Assembly (NCBI GenBank): GCA_014360195.1
Contig: JACIXY010000028.1
Location: 1-34,951, forward strand
Length of the DNA stretch: 34,951 nt
Direction of reading: 5' to 3'
DNA from: Bacillota bacterium
Lineage (GTDB): Bacteria > Bacillota > SHA-98 > UBA4971
In this document: piece by piece, positions 15,411 through 22,707 of the stretch
Layout: the number at the start of each line of letters is the position of its first letter
How positions within the stretch are numbered: the first letter of the stretch is position 1
The notes under the pieces: generated by a model
What the model saw: the letters and a program-made list of their open reading frames with translations, nothing else
Told to the model about the DNA's origin: nothing
The model's database searches: none
Translations under genes and position numbers: made by a program

Positions 15411-15911
15411 TCACCTGGCAGGGCGGAACTTCTCAGCGAGGCGGCGCGCCACGTGATCTGGCACGAAGCCCCTCACGCACCCACCAAAGCGCGCAACTTC
15501 CTTCACCATGCTTGAACTCAAGAAAGCGTACTCGTTGGCTGTCATCATGAAGACGGTCTCGATACCGCCTCCTATTTTACGGTTGACCGAGGCCATCTGA
15601 AACTCGTATTCAAAGTCAGACAGCGCCCGCAGCCCCCGAACGATCACCTGTGCGCCGTGTTGCCGGGCGAAGTCCACGAGAAGCCCGGAGAAGTGCGCGA
15701 TCTCCACGTTCGGCAGGTGCCCGAGGGCGGTCGCAAGCATCTCGGTGCGCTCGTCAACAGTGAAAAGCGCATCTTTCGCCGGGTTGTTGAGCACCGCCAC
15801 GACCACCCTGCCGAACACCTTCGACGCGCGCTCCGCGATATCCACGTGACCGTTGGTCACCGGGTCAAAGCTGCCCGGATATACTGCTGTGACTACGTCA
15901 ATCACCCCCAT
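15411..15911 (-). CDS. coaD: Pantetheine-phosphate adenylyltransferase
   Basis: CoaD transfers AMP from ATP to 4'-phosphopantetheine, the penultimate step of coenzyme A synthesis. [15 protein letters not shown] (11-25) carries the TxGH nucleotidyltransferase motif. [18 protein letters not shown] and [15 protein letters not shown] are the other family blocks. Length with this start is 166 residues. The start is uncertain because the region overlaps the end of rsmD: the ATG at 15911 and one at 15923 both lack a good ribosome binding site, so translation is probably coupled to rsmD. CoA links this gene to the fatty acid operon and to panB at 22708. Confidence 0.95.
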   Translation of the reverse strand: MGVIDVVTAVYPGSFDPVTNGHVDIAERASKVFGRVVVAVLNNPAKDALFTVDERTEMLATALGHLPNVEIAHFSGLLVDFARQHGAQVIVRGLRALSDFEYEFQMASVNRKIGGGIETVFMMTANEYAFLSSSMVKEVARFGGCVRGFVPDHVARRLAEKFRPAR

Positions 15912-16461
15912 CGCCAGGCCCATAGAAGGACACCACGGTATCGCCGAATCTCTCCTGCCTTACCAGTGTTACATTCGCGCCGAGGCACGGCATCTCCTGC
16001 CTGCGTTCGTGCCGTGCCACTATAATGCCATCCTCTTTGACGATCCCACGGCGGGCTACGAGCTCCAGAGCCACGGGAGCGAGGCCGTGGCCGTACGGAG
16101 GATCCAGGAAGACGATATCAAACGGCTCCTCCTTACCTGCAAGCACCCGGACGGCCCACCTCACGTCGGCATGCATCACCCTGGCCAGCCCCGCAAGGGA
16201 GGTCTCCTCCAGGTTTCGCCGGATGACTGCCACCATCCTCGCGTCGCACTCGACGAACACGGCGAGCGCCGCACCCCGGCTCAGCGCCTCTATTCCGAGC
16301 GCCCCGGTGCCGGCGAAGAGGTCCAGGCACCTCGCGCCGGCGATGCGCGGCGCAAGGATGTCGAACACCGACCTCTTGACCCGGTCGGTTATGGGGCGGG
16401 CCCTCATTCCGGGCGCCCCGAAAAGCCGCTTGCCCTTGGCCTTTCCCGCAATCACTCGCAT
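15898..16461 (-). CDS. rsmD: 16S rRNA (guanine966-N2)-methyltransferase
   Basis: RsmD uses S-adenosylmethionine to methylate G966 of 16S rRNA. The SAM site is [17 protein letters not shown] (47-63) and the catalytic motif is FLDPPY (118-123). The N-terminus [13 protein letters not shown] and the block [15 protein letters not shown] are typical. Length is 187 residues, the family norm. The ATG at 16461 has GGGGGA about twelve bases upstream. It overlaps coaD, the usual rsmD-coaD pair. The upstream leader has a short open frame and a terminator-like hairpin. Confidence 0.96.
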   Translation of the reverse strand: MRVIAGKAKGKRLFGAPGMRARPITDRVKRSVFDILAPRIAGARCLDLFAGTGALGIEALSRGAALAVFVECDARMVAVIRRNLEETSLAGLARVMHADVRWAVRVLAGKEEPFDIVFLDPPYGHGLAPVALELVARRGIVKEDGIIVARHERRQEMPCLGANVTLVRQERFGDTVVSFYGPGDGGD

Positions 16462-16545
16462 CGCCTATAGTGTCCCCCGAAAAATCCGAAATATGGTGTG
16501 AATTACCAGGGAAGAACCTGAATAAAGCGTGGGACGGCGTGCAAA

Positions 16546-16614
16546 CTATGACCGAAAGAAGAGCCGAGGAAAACGGCACCTGGACGGTGCCGGGGTTCCA
16601 AAACCCTCCCCCAT
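16546..16614 (-). CDS. Possible 22-codon leader peptide upstream of rsmD
   Basis: An ATG at 16614 has GGAGGAAG eight bases upstream, better than most genes here, and opens a frame MGEGFGTPAPSRCRFPRLFF plus two residues. The frame runs through a hairpin at 16574-16592 (CGGCACC-TGGAC-GGTGCCG) that is followed on the minus strand by TTTTCC. A short translated frame across a terminator would fit transcription attenuation ahead of rsmD-coaD. The stem GACGGTC/GACCGTC just upstream could take part in alternative folding. No homologous peptide is known to me, so this may be chance. Confidence 0.3.
   Translation of the reverse strand: MGEGFGTPAPSRCRFPRLFFRS
16566..16592 (-). terminator. Terminator-like hairpin in the rsmD leader
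   Basis: On the minus strand CGGCACC (16586-16592 complement) pairs with GGTGCCG (16574-16580 complement) over a five-base loop, followed by TTTTCCTC. The T-run is short. Confidence 0.5.
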
Positions 16615-16705
16615 AAGCTCTTCCTCCGGTTTCTCCTCTCCCACGGGATGACGGTCGCAAGACCGTCGTCTTATTTCTCTTATTCCTTTCGCCTGCTGCC
16701 GGCAC

Positions 16706-16734
16706 GAAAAAGCCCGGACGGACCTCCGCCCGGG
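16706..16734 (-). terminator. Terminator of asp23-fakA-degV
   Basis: On the minus strand CCCGGGCGGA pairs with TCCGTCCGGG (one G-T wobble), followed by CTTTTTC. It lies about 200 bases past the degV stop, beyond repeat copy C, so the repeat would be transcribed. Confidence 0.8.
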
Positions 16735-16767
16735 TCGCGCAAATGCCATAGCGCGACGGCTCACCCC

Positions 16768-16903
16768 CTAAGTAGGTCGCCATAAGTAATCGCCGGTTCC
16801 GGAGAGCGCACGCGCCGTGCAGGGTTGCCGGTGTTGCACTCTCTCTTTGAGTCACCGGCAACCCAAAACCTTGGAAAACCAGAGAAAACTAATGACCTCA
16901 TAC
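16768..16903 (-). repeat. Intergenic repeat copy C (outer part only)
   Basis: In reverse orientation it matches both flanks of copy A: GAGGTCATTAGTTTTCTCT at one end and GCACGGCGCGTGCGCTCT then CCGGCGATTACTTATGG at the other. The inner module is missing; in its place is a short ACTCAAAGAGAGA stretch. The centre forms a hairpin GGGTTGCCGGTG/CACCGGCAACCC with 12-base arms. It lies just past the degV stop. Confidence 0.85.
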
Positions 16904-16933
16904 TTAGTGTGAGTTCAGAGACTGCCGCCGCAC

Positions 16934-17785
16934 TCAGTCCACGGGATGGAAGGCGATGGCGATGGTGCCCGGGCCTGCGTGTGAGCCAATCACAGGCCCA
17001 ACCGTGGTAATGAAGATCTCCTCACACGCAAGATCCCTCTCCACAGCATCCTTAAGAACCGAAGCCTCGTCGGGCGACACGGCGTGAATGACGGCGGCCC
17101 GCAGCTTCTTGCCGGCGGGAGCATGCTCTTTTGCCACCGCGACGAGCCTTGCCAGGATCTTCTGTCTCGATCCCCGCACCTTCTCGTACGGTGCCACCTC
17201 GCCGTCGTCTATCCAGAGAAGTGGGCGGATCGATAGCAGGGTGCCGAGAAACGCAGTGGCCTTTCCGATCCGCCCGTTCTTCTCGAGATACTCGAGGGTA
17301 TCGACGGTGAAGAAGACCTTCATCTCACCGATGAGATGCTCGACCCTCGCGACGATGTCGTCGATGCCGGCTCCCGCCCTCGCCATCCTTGCTGCTTCCA
17401 GCACCAGAAGACCCGTGGCTGCCGATGCGAGGCGCCCGTCGATGACGCGAACCGGTGCGCCTTTCAGCGTGCCTGCGGCGATGACCGCAGACTGGAACGT
17501 GCCTGAGAGCTTGCTCGACAGATGTATGGACACCACACCGTCCGACCTCGATACGAGGTCCTCGTACACGACCTGGAAATCGTGGGGTGACGGCTGGGAG
17601 GTCCTCGGAAGGACGTTGCTCGAGGTCAGCTTCGCGTAGAACCCCTCACTCGAGAGATCGACGCCGTCCCGGTAGACTTCGTCCCCGAAATGCACGAGGA
17701 GCGGCACCACCGTGATCCCATACTCGCTGTATAGGTGCGGCGGCAGATCGGCCGTGGAGTCCGTCACTATTGCGATCTTCGCCAT
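16934..17785 (-). CDS. DegV family fatty acid-binding protein (FakB-like)
   Basis: DegV/FakB proteins bind a fatty acid and present it to the kinase FakA for phosphorylation. The protein starts KIAIVTDSTADLP and has the family blocks TSQPSP (62-67) and SSKLSGTFQSA (90-100), with DTLEYLEKNGRIGKA and RPLLWIDDGEV later and a GSHAGPG loop near the end. Length is 283 residues. The ATG at 17785 follows GGGAGGAG. It lies 271 bases downstream of fakA in the same direction, with no terminator seen between them, so it is probably the matching FakB. Chain-length preference cannot be told. Confidence 0.93.
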   Translation of the reverse strand: MAKIAIVTDSTADLPPHLYSEYGITVVPLLVHFGDEVYRDGVDLSSEGFYAKLTSSNVLPRTSQPSPHDFQVVYEDLVSRSDGVVSIHLSSKLSGTFQSAVIAAGTLKGAPVRVIDGRLASAATGLLVLEAARMARAGAGIDDIVARVEHLIGEMKVFFTVDTLEYLEKNGRIGKATAFLGTLLSIRPLLWIDDGEVAPYEKVRGSRQKILARLVAVAKEHAPAGKKLRAAVIHAVSPDEASVLKDAVERDLACEEIFITTVGPVIGSHAGPGTIAIAFHPVD

Positions 17786-18056
17786 CGGTCTTCTCCTCCC
17801 TCTTGCTGCCTATGAAACACGACCCCGAAGCCAGCACGCATCCCGGGCTCCCCATGTGACCGCCGCCGGTCCTAATGAGAGCCTGAGAGCTCCGGCACGG
17901 GTCCGCAACCCCCGCGGGCCGCGCTTGCGCACACCTAGCGCCTTGAGGTGGCGCGGCCAGGAACGTGCAAACCGCAGGTGGCTCCCCGTTCATGGCTCCC
18001 AAGGTCCCGACACAGGCCGACCGTCTTGCGCCGCCGCCCAGCCTCCAGGCAAGCGG

Positions 18057-19835
18057 CTATTCGGCGGACATGATATAATAGTAAAGCGGCTGCCCGCCAT
18101 AGTGGACCTCCACCTCGCAATGAGGGTAAATGTCGGAAAGCCGCTCTGCAAGCACCTGGGCCTCGCGAGCGCGCACGTCCTGCCCGTAGTATATCGTCAG
18201 AAGCGAACTCTCCTCTGTCACCATCTGGCTTGCCAGGCTCATGGCAACCTCGTCACGGTCTTTTCCGGCCGCGCAGATCTCCCCGTCCTTAATTCCGATG
18301 ATGTCGTTCTGGTCTATCGTGAACCCGTTTACGCTGGAGCTTCGGACGGCATAGGTGACCTCGCCCGTGCTCACATGGCCCAGCGCCTCGTTCATCGCGC
18401 GCTCATTCGCTGCAATGTCGGATGCGGCGTTGAAGGCGACCAGCGCCGCAACTCCCTGGGGTATGGTCTTCGTGGGGACCACGGAGATGGTCTTATCCAC
18501 AAACTCCCTGACTCTGTCCGCGGTGAGGATCACGTTGCTGTTATTGGGAAGGATAATGACGCTTTTCGCGTTCACCTGGCGGGCGGCGTTGGCAAGCTCC
18601 TCGATGGACGGGTTCATCGTTTGCCCGCCCTCCACCACAACGTCGGCACCGAGGCTCCTGAGGATCGTTGTCAGCCCCTCGCCGACCGCCACGGCAACAA
18701 TGCCCACAGGCTTCTCCGCCGCCTCGGGTCGGGGCCTTGCCTCTAGCGACGCGGGTGCGCTAGCCCGGTTCTCCCGGTTCTCGGGCGAAGCGCTGTTGCG
18801 CTGTCCGCCCGTCGCCCGCCCCGCGGGGTTCAGTGCCTCGAACTCCTCGTGCTGGTCGGCCATGTTGTTTATCTGGACCTCGTGGAGGTCTCCAAGCCGC
18901 AGGCAGTACTCCAGAACACGCCCGGGGTGGTTCGTGTGCACGTGGACCTTGGCAACGTCGCTCGTGCCGACAACAAGCAAGCAATCCCCGACATCCGCGA
19001 GGTCCTGCCGGATGCGGTCCAGCGGAAGCGATCTTCCCTTGAGGAGAAACTCGGTGCAGTAACGGAACCTGAGGCTTTCCTTCACCGTCGCCTCGGGCTG
19101 CCGCGCAGCCTGCCCGGACCCCGTTCCTCGCGCGACCTGAAGCAGCGGCTCCTGGCGGCCGACCGTCACCTCGCCGCGCAGGGCCTTCACCGCACCTTCC
19201 CAGAAGAACACCAGCCCCTGCCCCCCGGCGTCAACCACGCCTGCTTCCTTCAATGTCGGGAGCATCTCCGGGGTTCGTTCGAGGGCCTTTCGCGCGTCCT
19301 CAAGCACCTTTTCTGCGAGAGCGAGCAGGTCAAGGCCTGCCCTGGCGCCCTGGGTGGCCGAGCGAGCCGCCTCCCGCGCGACGGTCAGCATTGTCCCCTC
19401 AACCGGCTTCATGACCGCCTTGTACGCCATGGCAGCAGCGCTCTGAAGCGCCTGCGCCAGGTCCTGGGCGCGAAGACGTATCTTACCCTCGACCCCTTTC
19501 GCAAAACCGCGGAAAAGCTGGGAAAATATCACTCCGGAGTTGCCCCGCGCCCCCATCAGCGAGCCCATGGCGGCGGCATCCGCCACATCCGACAACGTCC
19601 CGCCGCCGACTTTCTCAACCTCGCGCACGGCGGAAAGAAGCGTGAGATGCATATTGGTACCGGTATCGCCGTCGGGGACGGGGAATACGTTCAGAGAGTT
19701 CACGAGTTCCTTGTTTGCCCCAAGCCATTCGGTGCCGGCTGCGATCGCGCGCGCAAGATCCCCGGCATCGAGCGAATCACGCCTCAACGCGCCAACCTCC
19801 TGTTGCCGGTCACGTGCGCTTATCCTGTCGGACAT
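18057..19835 (-). CDS. fakA: Fatty acid kinase catalytic subunit FakA (YloV/DAK)
   Basis: FakA transfers phosphate from ATP to a fatty acid held by FakB, forming acyl-phosphate. The N-terminal DhaL-type kinase domain (about 22-215) has NVFPVPDGDTGTNMHLTL with the metal-binding aspartates, GARGNSGVIFSQLFRGF and KEAGVVDAGGQGL. A middle FakA domain follows (about 255-330, with VHVHTNHPGRVLEY), then a low-complexity linker (340-375) and the C-terminal FakB-binding domain ending GGQPLYYYIMSAE. Length is 592 residues; the linker explains the slight excess over typical proteins. The ATG at 19835 follows GAGGGT and overlaps the end of asp23 by 26 bases. Confidence 0.95.
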   Translation of the reverse strand: MSDRISARDRQQEVGALRRDSLDAGDLARAIAAGTEWLGANKELVNSLNVFPVPDGDTGTNMHLTLLSAVREVEKVGGGTLSDVADAAAMGSLMGARGNSGVIFSQLFRGFAKGVEGKIRLRAQDLAQALQSAAAMAYKAVMKPVEGTMLTVAREAARSATQGARAGLDLLALAEKVLEDARKALERTPEMLPTLKEAGVVDAGGQGLVFFWEGAVKALRGEVTVGRQEPLLQVARGTGSGQAARQPEATVKESLRFRYCTEFLLKGRSLPLDRIRQDLADVGDCLLVVGTSDVAKVHVHTNHPGRVLEYCLRLGDLHEVQINNMADQHEEFEALNPAGRATGGQRNSASPENRENRASAPASLEARPRPEAAEKPVGIVAVAVGEGLTTILRSLGADVVVEGGQTMNPSIEELANAARQVNAKSVIILPNNSNVILTADRVREFVDKTISVVPTKTIPQGVAALVAFNAASDIAANERAMNEALGHVSTGEVTYAVRSSSVNGFTIDQNDIIGIKDGEICAAGKDRDEVAMSLASQMVTEESSLLTIYYGQDVRAREAQVLAERLSDIYPHCEVEVHYGGQPLYYYIMSAE

Positions 19836-20187
19836 GCGTTACCCTCACACCCTGAACTGTGATGTTTACCCTCGCTACCTTGAGGCCGGTCATGCTCTCC
19901 ACCACGTAGCGTACCTTGTCCATGACATTGTGGGCGACCTCAGTGATCTTCGTGCCATACTCGACGACAATGTACAGGTCTATCACAACCTCGTCTCCGG
20001 CCAGCTTCACCTCGACCCCACGGCTCAGGTTTTCCATCCCCAGGAGCTCCGCTATCCCATCCTGGATGTTCCGTGAGGCCATTCCGACGAGGCCGTAACA
20101 CTCGGTCGCCGCCATGCCGGCGATAAGCGCAATAACCTCGTCTGAGATGGTGATCTGGCCAAGTTCGGTGCTGACGTCCTTGCCCAT
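19810..20187 (-). CDS. Asp23/Gls24 family envelope stress protein (YloU)
   Basis: This is a 125-residue Asp23 (DUF322) family protein, with EVIALIAGMAATECYGLVGM near the start and VVIDLYIVVEYGTKI and VNITVQGV later. Members are small, abundant proteins near the membrane; those paired with fakA may link fatty acid use to the envelope, but the mechanism is not known. The ATG at 20187 has GCAGGGGG upstream. The order rpmB, asp23, fakA, with rpmB divergent, is the standard Bacillota arrangement. Overlap with fakA implies coupled translation. Confidence 0.95.
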   Translation of the reverse strand: MGKDVSTELGQITISDEVIALIAGMAATECYGLVGMASRNIQDGIAELLGMENLSRGVEVKLAGDEVVIDLYIVVEYGTKITEVAHNVMDKVRYVVESMTGLKVARVNITVQGVRVTHVRQDKRT

Positions 20188-20519
20188 GAACCGCCATACC
20201 CCCTGCCCGTGCCGCCACGCAGCGAAGCCCAGGTGACAACCAGCCGTTTCTACATTCTCCGCACCAAATGAAATTCCTTTTTGCTATCGTATGCACGTCG
20301 ACGCCGTGCTTAGAAGGCTTCCCGCCCTCCATGTGCATGTGCCCCTGCGCGGTGCCTCTACGCCTGCGCCGAGACCCGTGGATAGGGCGCCACTCCCGGA
20401 AGTCTGCGCCCTGACCCTGACAGCCTCGAGACAATGTGGCTTCCTTGCGCCGCTTGCGCGGCCTGCGTCGCTATGATACAATACACGTCGGGTCTTTGCA
20501 AGACAAGGAGGTGCTGGTC
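20188..20519. other. Divergent region between asp23 and rpmB
   Basis: This 332-base region holds the rpmB promoter on the plus strand. I could not fix a promoter for asp23 on the minus strand; only weak candidates are present. No gene is seen. Confidence 0.5.
20454..20482 (+). promoter_or_regulatory. Sigma-A promoter of rpmB
   Basis: TTGCGC (20454-20459) and TACAAT (20477-20482) are separated by 17 bases, about 40 bases upstream of the rpmB start. Confidence 0.65.
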
Positions 20520-20711
20520 GTGTCGTATCGGTGCGAGATCTGCGGCAAGAGCCCGCATGTTGGCAGACAGGTCAGCCACTCGGACATCAAGACTCCCCGC
20601 AAGTGGCTGCCGAATATCCGTCGCGTGAGAGCTCTCGTGAATGGTGCTCCGAAGCGCATCTACGTGTGCACCAGGTGTCTTCGTTCAGGAAGGGTGGAGC
20701 GAGCCCACTAA
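20520..20711 (+). CDS. rpmB: Ribosomal protein bL28
   Basis: This is a 63-residue basic protein starting MSYRCEICGKSP, with HSDIKTPRKWLPNIRRVR in the middle and CTRCLRSGRVER near the end, the standard bL28 pattern. The two CxxC pairs form the zinc site of the zinc-binding variant. The start is the GTG at 20520, with AAGGAGGTG about seven bases upstream; the frame stays open earlier but that part contains the promoter. Convergent with the thioredoxin gene. Confidence 0.96.
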   Translation: MSYRCEICGKSPHVGRQVSHSDIKTPRKWLPNIRRVRALVNGAPKRIYVCTRCLRSGRVERAH

Positions 20712-21004
20712 CCTAGCTCATCGGCGTGTCCGGCCCCAAAGTCGTAACGCCGTCGCAACGCCCGAAGTAGCGCGTTTCTCCCGGGACCCGAAACCGCTCG
20801 ATGGCCTTCTTTCCATGCCAGGCGGCCCGTCGGGTTCTTCTGTTATGCGCTCCGTTGCTCATATTGTGTGCATCCAAGCTGGCCGCTCGTCAAAGCCGTG
20901 CCCATGCCAAGTCTTACGCAGCCTGTTCGCACACCACGCGACTTCTTCTAATACAGGCTCACATGGAACGACTCGCCCGTCCGGGGCCTTCAGGGCTATA
21001 CCGC
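20712..21004. other. Convergent gap between rpmB and the thioredoxin gene
   Basis: I see no gene, clear terminator or repeat in these 293 bases. Confidence 0.4.
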
Positions 21005-21535
21005 CTATAGCAGCGGCTTCACAATCCTTTCCAACTCTTCGCGGCTCGTCATCCCGACGATCCGTGACCTTATTATGCCCGACTTATCCACCACGACAGT
21101 GGTCGGTATAGCCTGGACCTTGTAGGTATTGGCCACGTCGCCTGAGAGATCGAGGAGCACCGGGAAGTTCATGCCCGCCTTTTGAGCGAAGTCGCGCACA
21201 TGACCTTCCGGTTCGCGAAGGTTCACCGCAAGGACCACCACGCCTCTGTCCTTATACCCGTTGTAGAACTCGATGAAATCCGGGACCTCCGCCCTGCACG
21301 GGGGACACCAGGTGGCCCAGAAGTTCACAACGACCACGGCCTTTCCGCGGTATTCCTCGAGCGAGATTTCATTATCGTCAAGCGTCCTGAGTATGAAGCT
21401 CCGCGCAAGGCCCCCTTCCTCCACCGACGGCGCAGGCCCCACCCCCGTGTGTGCAAGCCGGTTCGTCACCGCATACCCGACGGCGCCGGCGATGAGAAGA
21501 AGGGCGATGAGAAGAAGAATCCGTTTCGTGCGCAC
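21005..21535 (-). CDS. TlpA/ResA-like membrane-anchored thioredoxin
   Basis: This is a 176-residue extracytoplasmic thiol-disulfide oxidoreductase. An N-terminal membrane anchor (about residues 5-22, ILLLIALLLIAGAVGYAV) is followed by a thioredoxin-like domain with the active site FWATWCPPCRAEVP and the cis-proline region AIPTTVVVDKSG. ResA/TlpA proteins reduce disulfides in apo-cytochromes or other exported proteins. The GTG start at 21535 follows GGGAGGGGG; upstream in-frame codons lie inside the promoter. No cytochrome maturation gene is adjacent. A CsoR-type operator in its promoter hints at control by copper or reactive sulfur. Confidence 0.92.
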   Translation of the reverse strand: MRTKRILLLIALLLIAGAVGYAVTNRLAHTGVGPAPSVEEGGLARSFILRTLDDNEISLEEYRGKAVVVVNFWATWCPPCRAEVPDFIEFYNGYKDRGVVVLAVNLREPEGHVRDFAQKAGMNFPVLLDLSGDVANTYKVQAIPTTVVVDKSGIIRSRIVGMTSREELERIVKPLL

Positions 21536-21575
21536 GTTGCCCCCTCCCTTGAGGTTTTGGTGAGGCTTTGCCTCT

Positions 21576-21604
21576 ATCATAATACCCCATAGGGTATATT
21601 GCAA
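21576..21604 (-). promoter_or_regulatory. Promoter with CsoR-type operator in the spacer
   Basis: On the minus strand TTGCAA (21599-21604) and TATGAT (21576-21581) are separated by 17 bases. The spacer is filled by ATACCCCATAGGGTAT (21582-21597, plus-strand reading), an inverted repeat ATACCC/GGGTAT around four bases. This is the layout of operators bound by the CsoR/CstR family of copper or persulfide sensors. No csoR-like gene lies in this window. Confidence 0.65.
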
Positions 21605-21656
21605 GCGCATTGTGTTTGAGCTAGACGCTGCGCAACTCGCACCATAAACGCGAGAA

Positions 21657-21677
21657 GCGCACGGGCCTCCCGTGCGC
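21657..21677 (-). terminator. Terminator of the panB/TIM-barrel unit
   Basis: A perfect stem GCGCACGGG/CCCGTGCGC with a three-base apparent loop lies 26 bases past the stop of the TIM-barrel gene. On the minus strand it is followed by TTCTCGCGTTTAT, a weak T-tract. Confidence 0.6.
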
Positions 21678-21702
21678 TCCGTATCGCACCGATTGTTCCC
21701 GC

Positions 21703-22641
21703 TCAGGGTTGAGGGATGGCAAGTCCGGGAACTCCGTGGTCGGAGACTTTGATATCAGGATACGTGTCCTTGATTATCTCGGTTATCGTCCTGATGGACT
21801 TGATCTTGAGCCTGGCGAGATCTGACAGGGCGGCTTCCGACGCACCCCACGGGGCGTACATGCCCACACTCGTGCCGCTCTCCATCTTGAAGTAGCACGG
21901 CGCGGCGACTCTAGCTATCTCCGGCGTCTCGTAGAACCTGTTCATGCCGCCCCAGGTATCGAATATCTGGATGTGGACATCCATGGGGATGTCGACAACT
22001 TTCCGCATCGCAGCAAGGGCGGCAAGGGAGCTATCGGCGATGGGGTTGAACGTGCCCGCCCCGAGGTTCTGCAATAGCTTCGCCCCGGCAGCGTTGGCGT
22101 GCCCGGCGAAGATGGACACCTTGAACGTGACGTCCTTAGGCAGGTCCCCGTTCTTCTTCATCTCGTTCAGCACCATGAGGACGCCTTCGTCCCAGACCAA
22201 GAACCCCCGGAACCCGATCTCCACAGCGCGCATGACATCATACACATAGTGCGCGACCATGTCGCAGCCGCGCAGCCGCATACCACAGATGGCGCCTTCG
22301 GGCGTGGCGATTTGCCGCCCGGAGTACCATGTGGGCCTCGGCCCGGGAGTGAGGATGACCTCAATCCTCTCATCGTGGGCGACCCTCGCGAATTCCGCAA
22401 GCTCGTCGCGGGTGGCCCACGTCGCGCCCCGGACCACCGATATCGCGCGATGGAACGGAACCCTTTGTTTCTTGGCCTCATCGATACAGGCCCTGAGGAC
22501 CGCAGTCGTCTCTATGCCCGACACTTCGACCCGCCAGTGCGCCCCGTCGGGGAACCTCTTCGTCGAACTCGGCAACTCCGCAAGGTCCCGGCCTGGAACA
22601 CCCGCGCGCTCAAGAGCTTCGCGCACGCTCGTCATGTCCAA
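21703..22641 (-). CDS. Uncharacterised TIM-barrel protein (U32-peptidase-like)
   Basis: This is a 312-residue soluble protein of a family often labelled U32-like or hypothetical. Blocks I take as conserved are KRFPDGAHWRVEVSGIE (28-44), TPEGAICGMRLRG, EIGFRGFLVWDEGVL, FKVSIFAGHANAAGAKLL and LGAGTFNPIADSSL. The alternation of strands and helices suggests a TIM barrel. The classical U32 peptidase signature is not seen, so peptidase activity should not be assumed. The TTG start at 22641 has GGAGGTG at ideal distance; an ATG six bases later is less well placed. It lies 66 bases after panB and ends at a hairpin terminator, so the two probably form one transcript. Confidence 0.75.
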   Translation of the reverse strand: MDMTSVREALERAGVPGRDLAELPSSTKRFPDGAHWRVEVSGIETTAVLRACIDEAKKQRVPFHRAISVVRGATWATRDELAEFARVAHDERIEVILTPGPRPTWYSGRQIATPEGAICGMRLRGCDMVAHYVYDVMRAVEIGFRGFLVWDEGVLMVLNEMKKNGDLPKDVTFKVSIFAGHANAAGAKLLQNLGAGTFNPIADSSLAALAAMRKVVDIPMDVHIQIFDTWGGMNRFYETPEIARVAAPCYFKMESGTSVGMYAPWGASEAALSDLARLKIKSIRTITEIIKDTYPDIKVSDHGVPGLAIPQP

Positions 22642-22707
22642 GTGGCAACACCTCCGTGCAGCTTACGTTCCACCGGCGCTCTCACCTGCGCAACGTCCCG
22701 CTGGCTG

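Larger units (their letters stand above)
16462..16933. other. Intergenic region between degV and rsmD
   Basis: These 472 bases contain repeat copy C, the degV terminator, a hairpin GACGGTC-GCAA-GACCGTC (16650-16667), a possible 22-codon leader frame and a second terminator-like hairpin. No promoter for rsmD could be fixed with confidence. Confidence 0.6.

Noticed and set aside
16706-16767. Riboswitch (c-di-GMP or glycine type) in the degV-rsmD region
   Set aside because: The sequence lacks the conserved core of these classes; the pairing is explained by a simple terminator hairpin.
2852-16903. Repeats A-C as insertion sequences
   Set aside because: They are at most 210 bases, have no transposase frame and no convincing target duplication could be seen.
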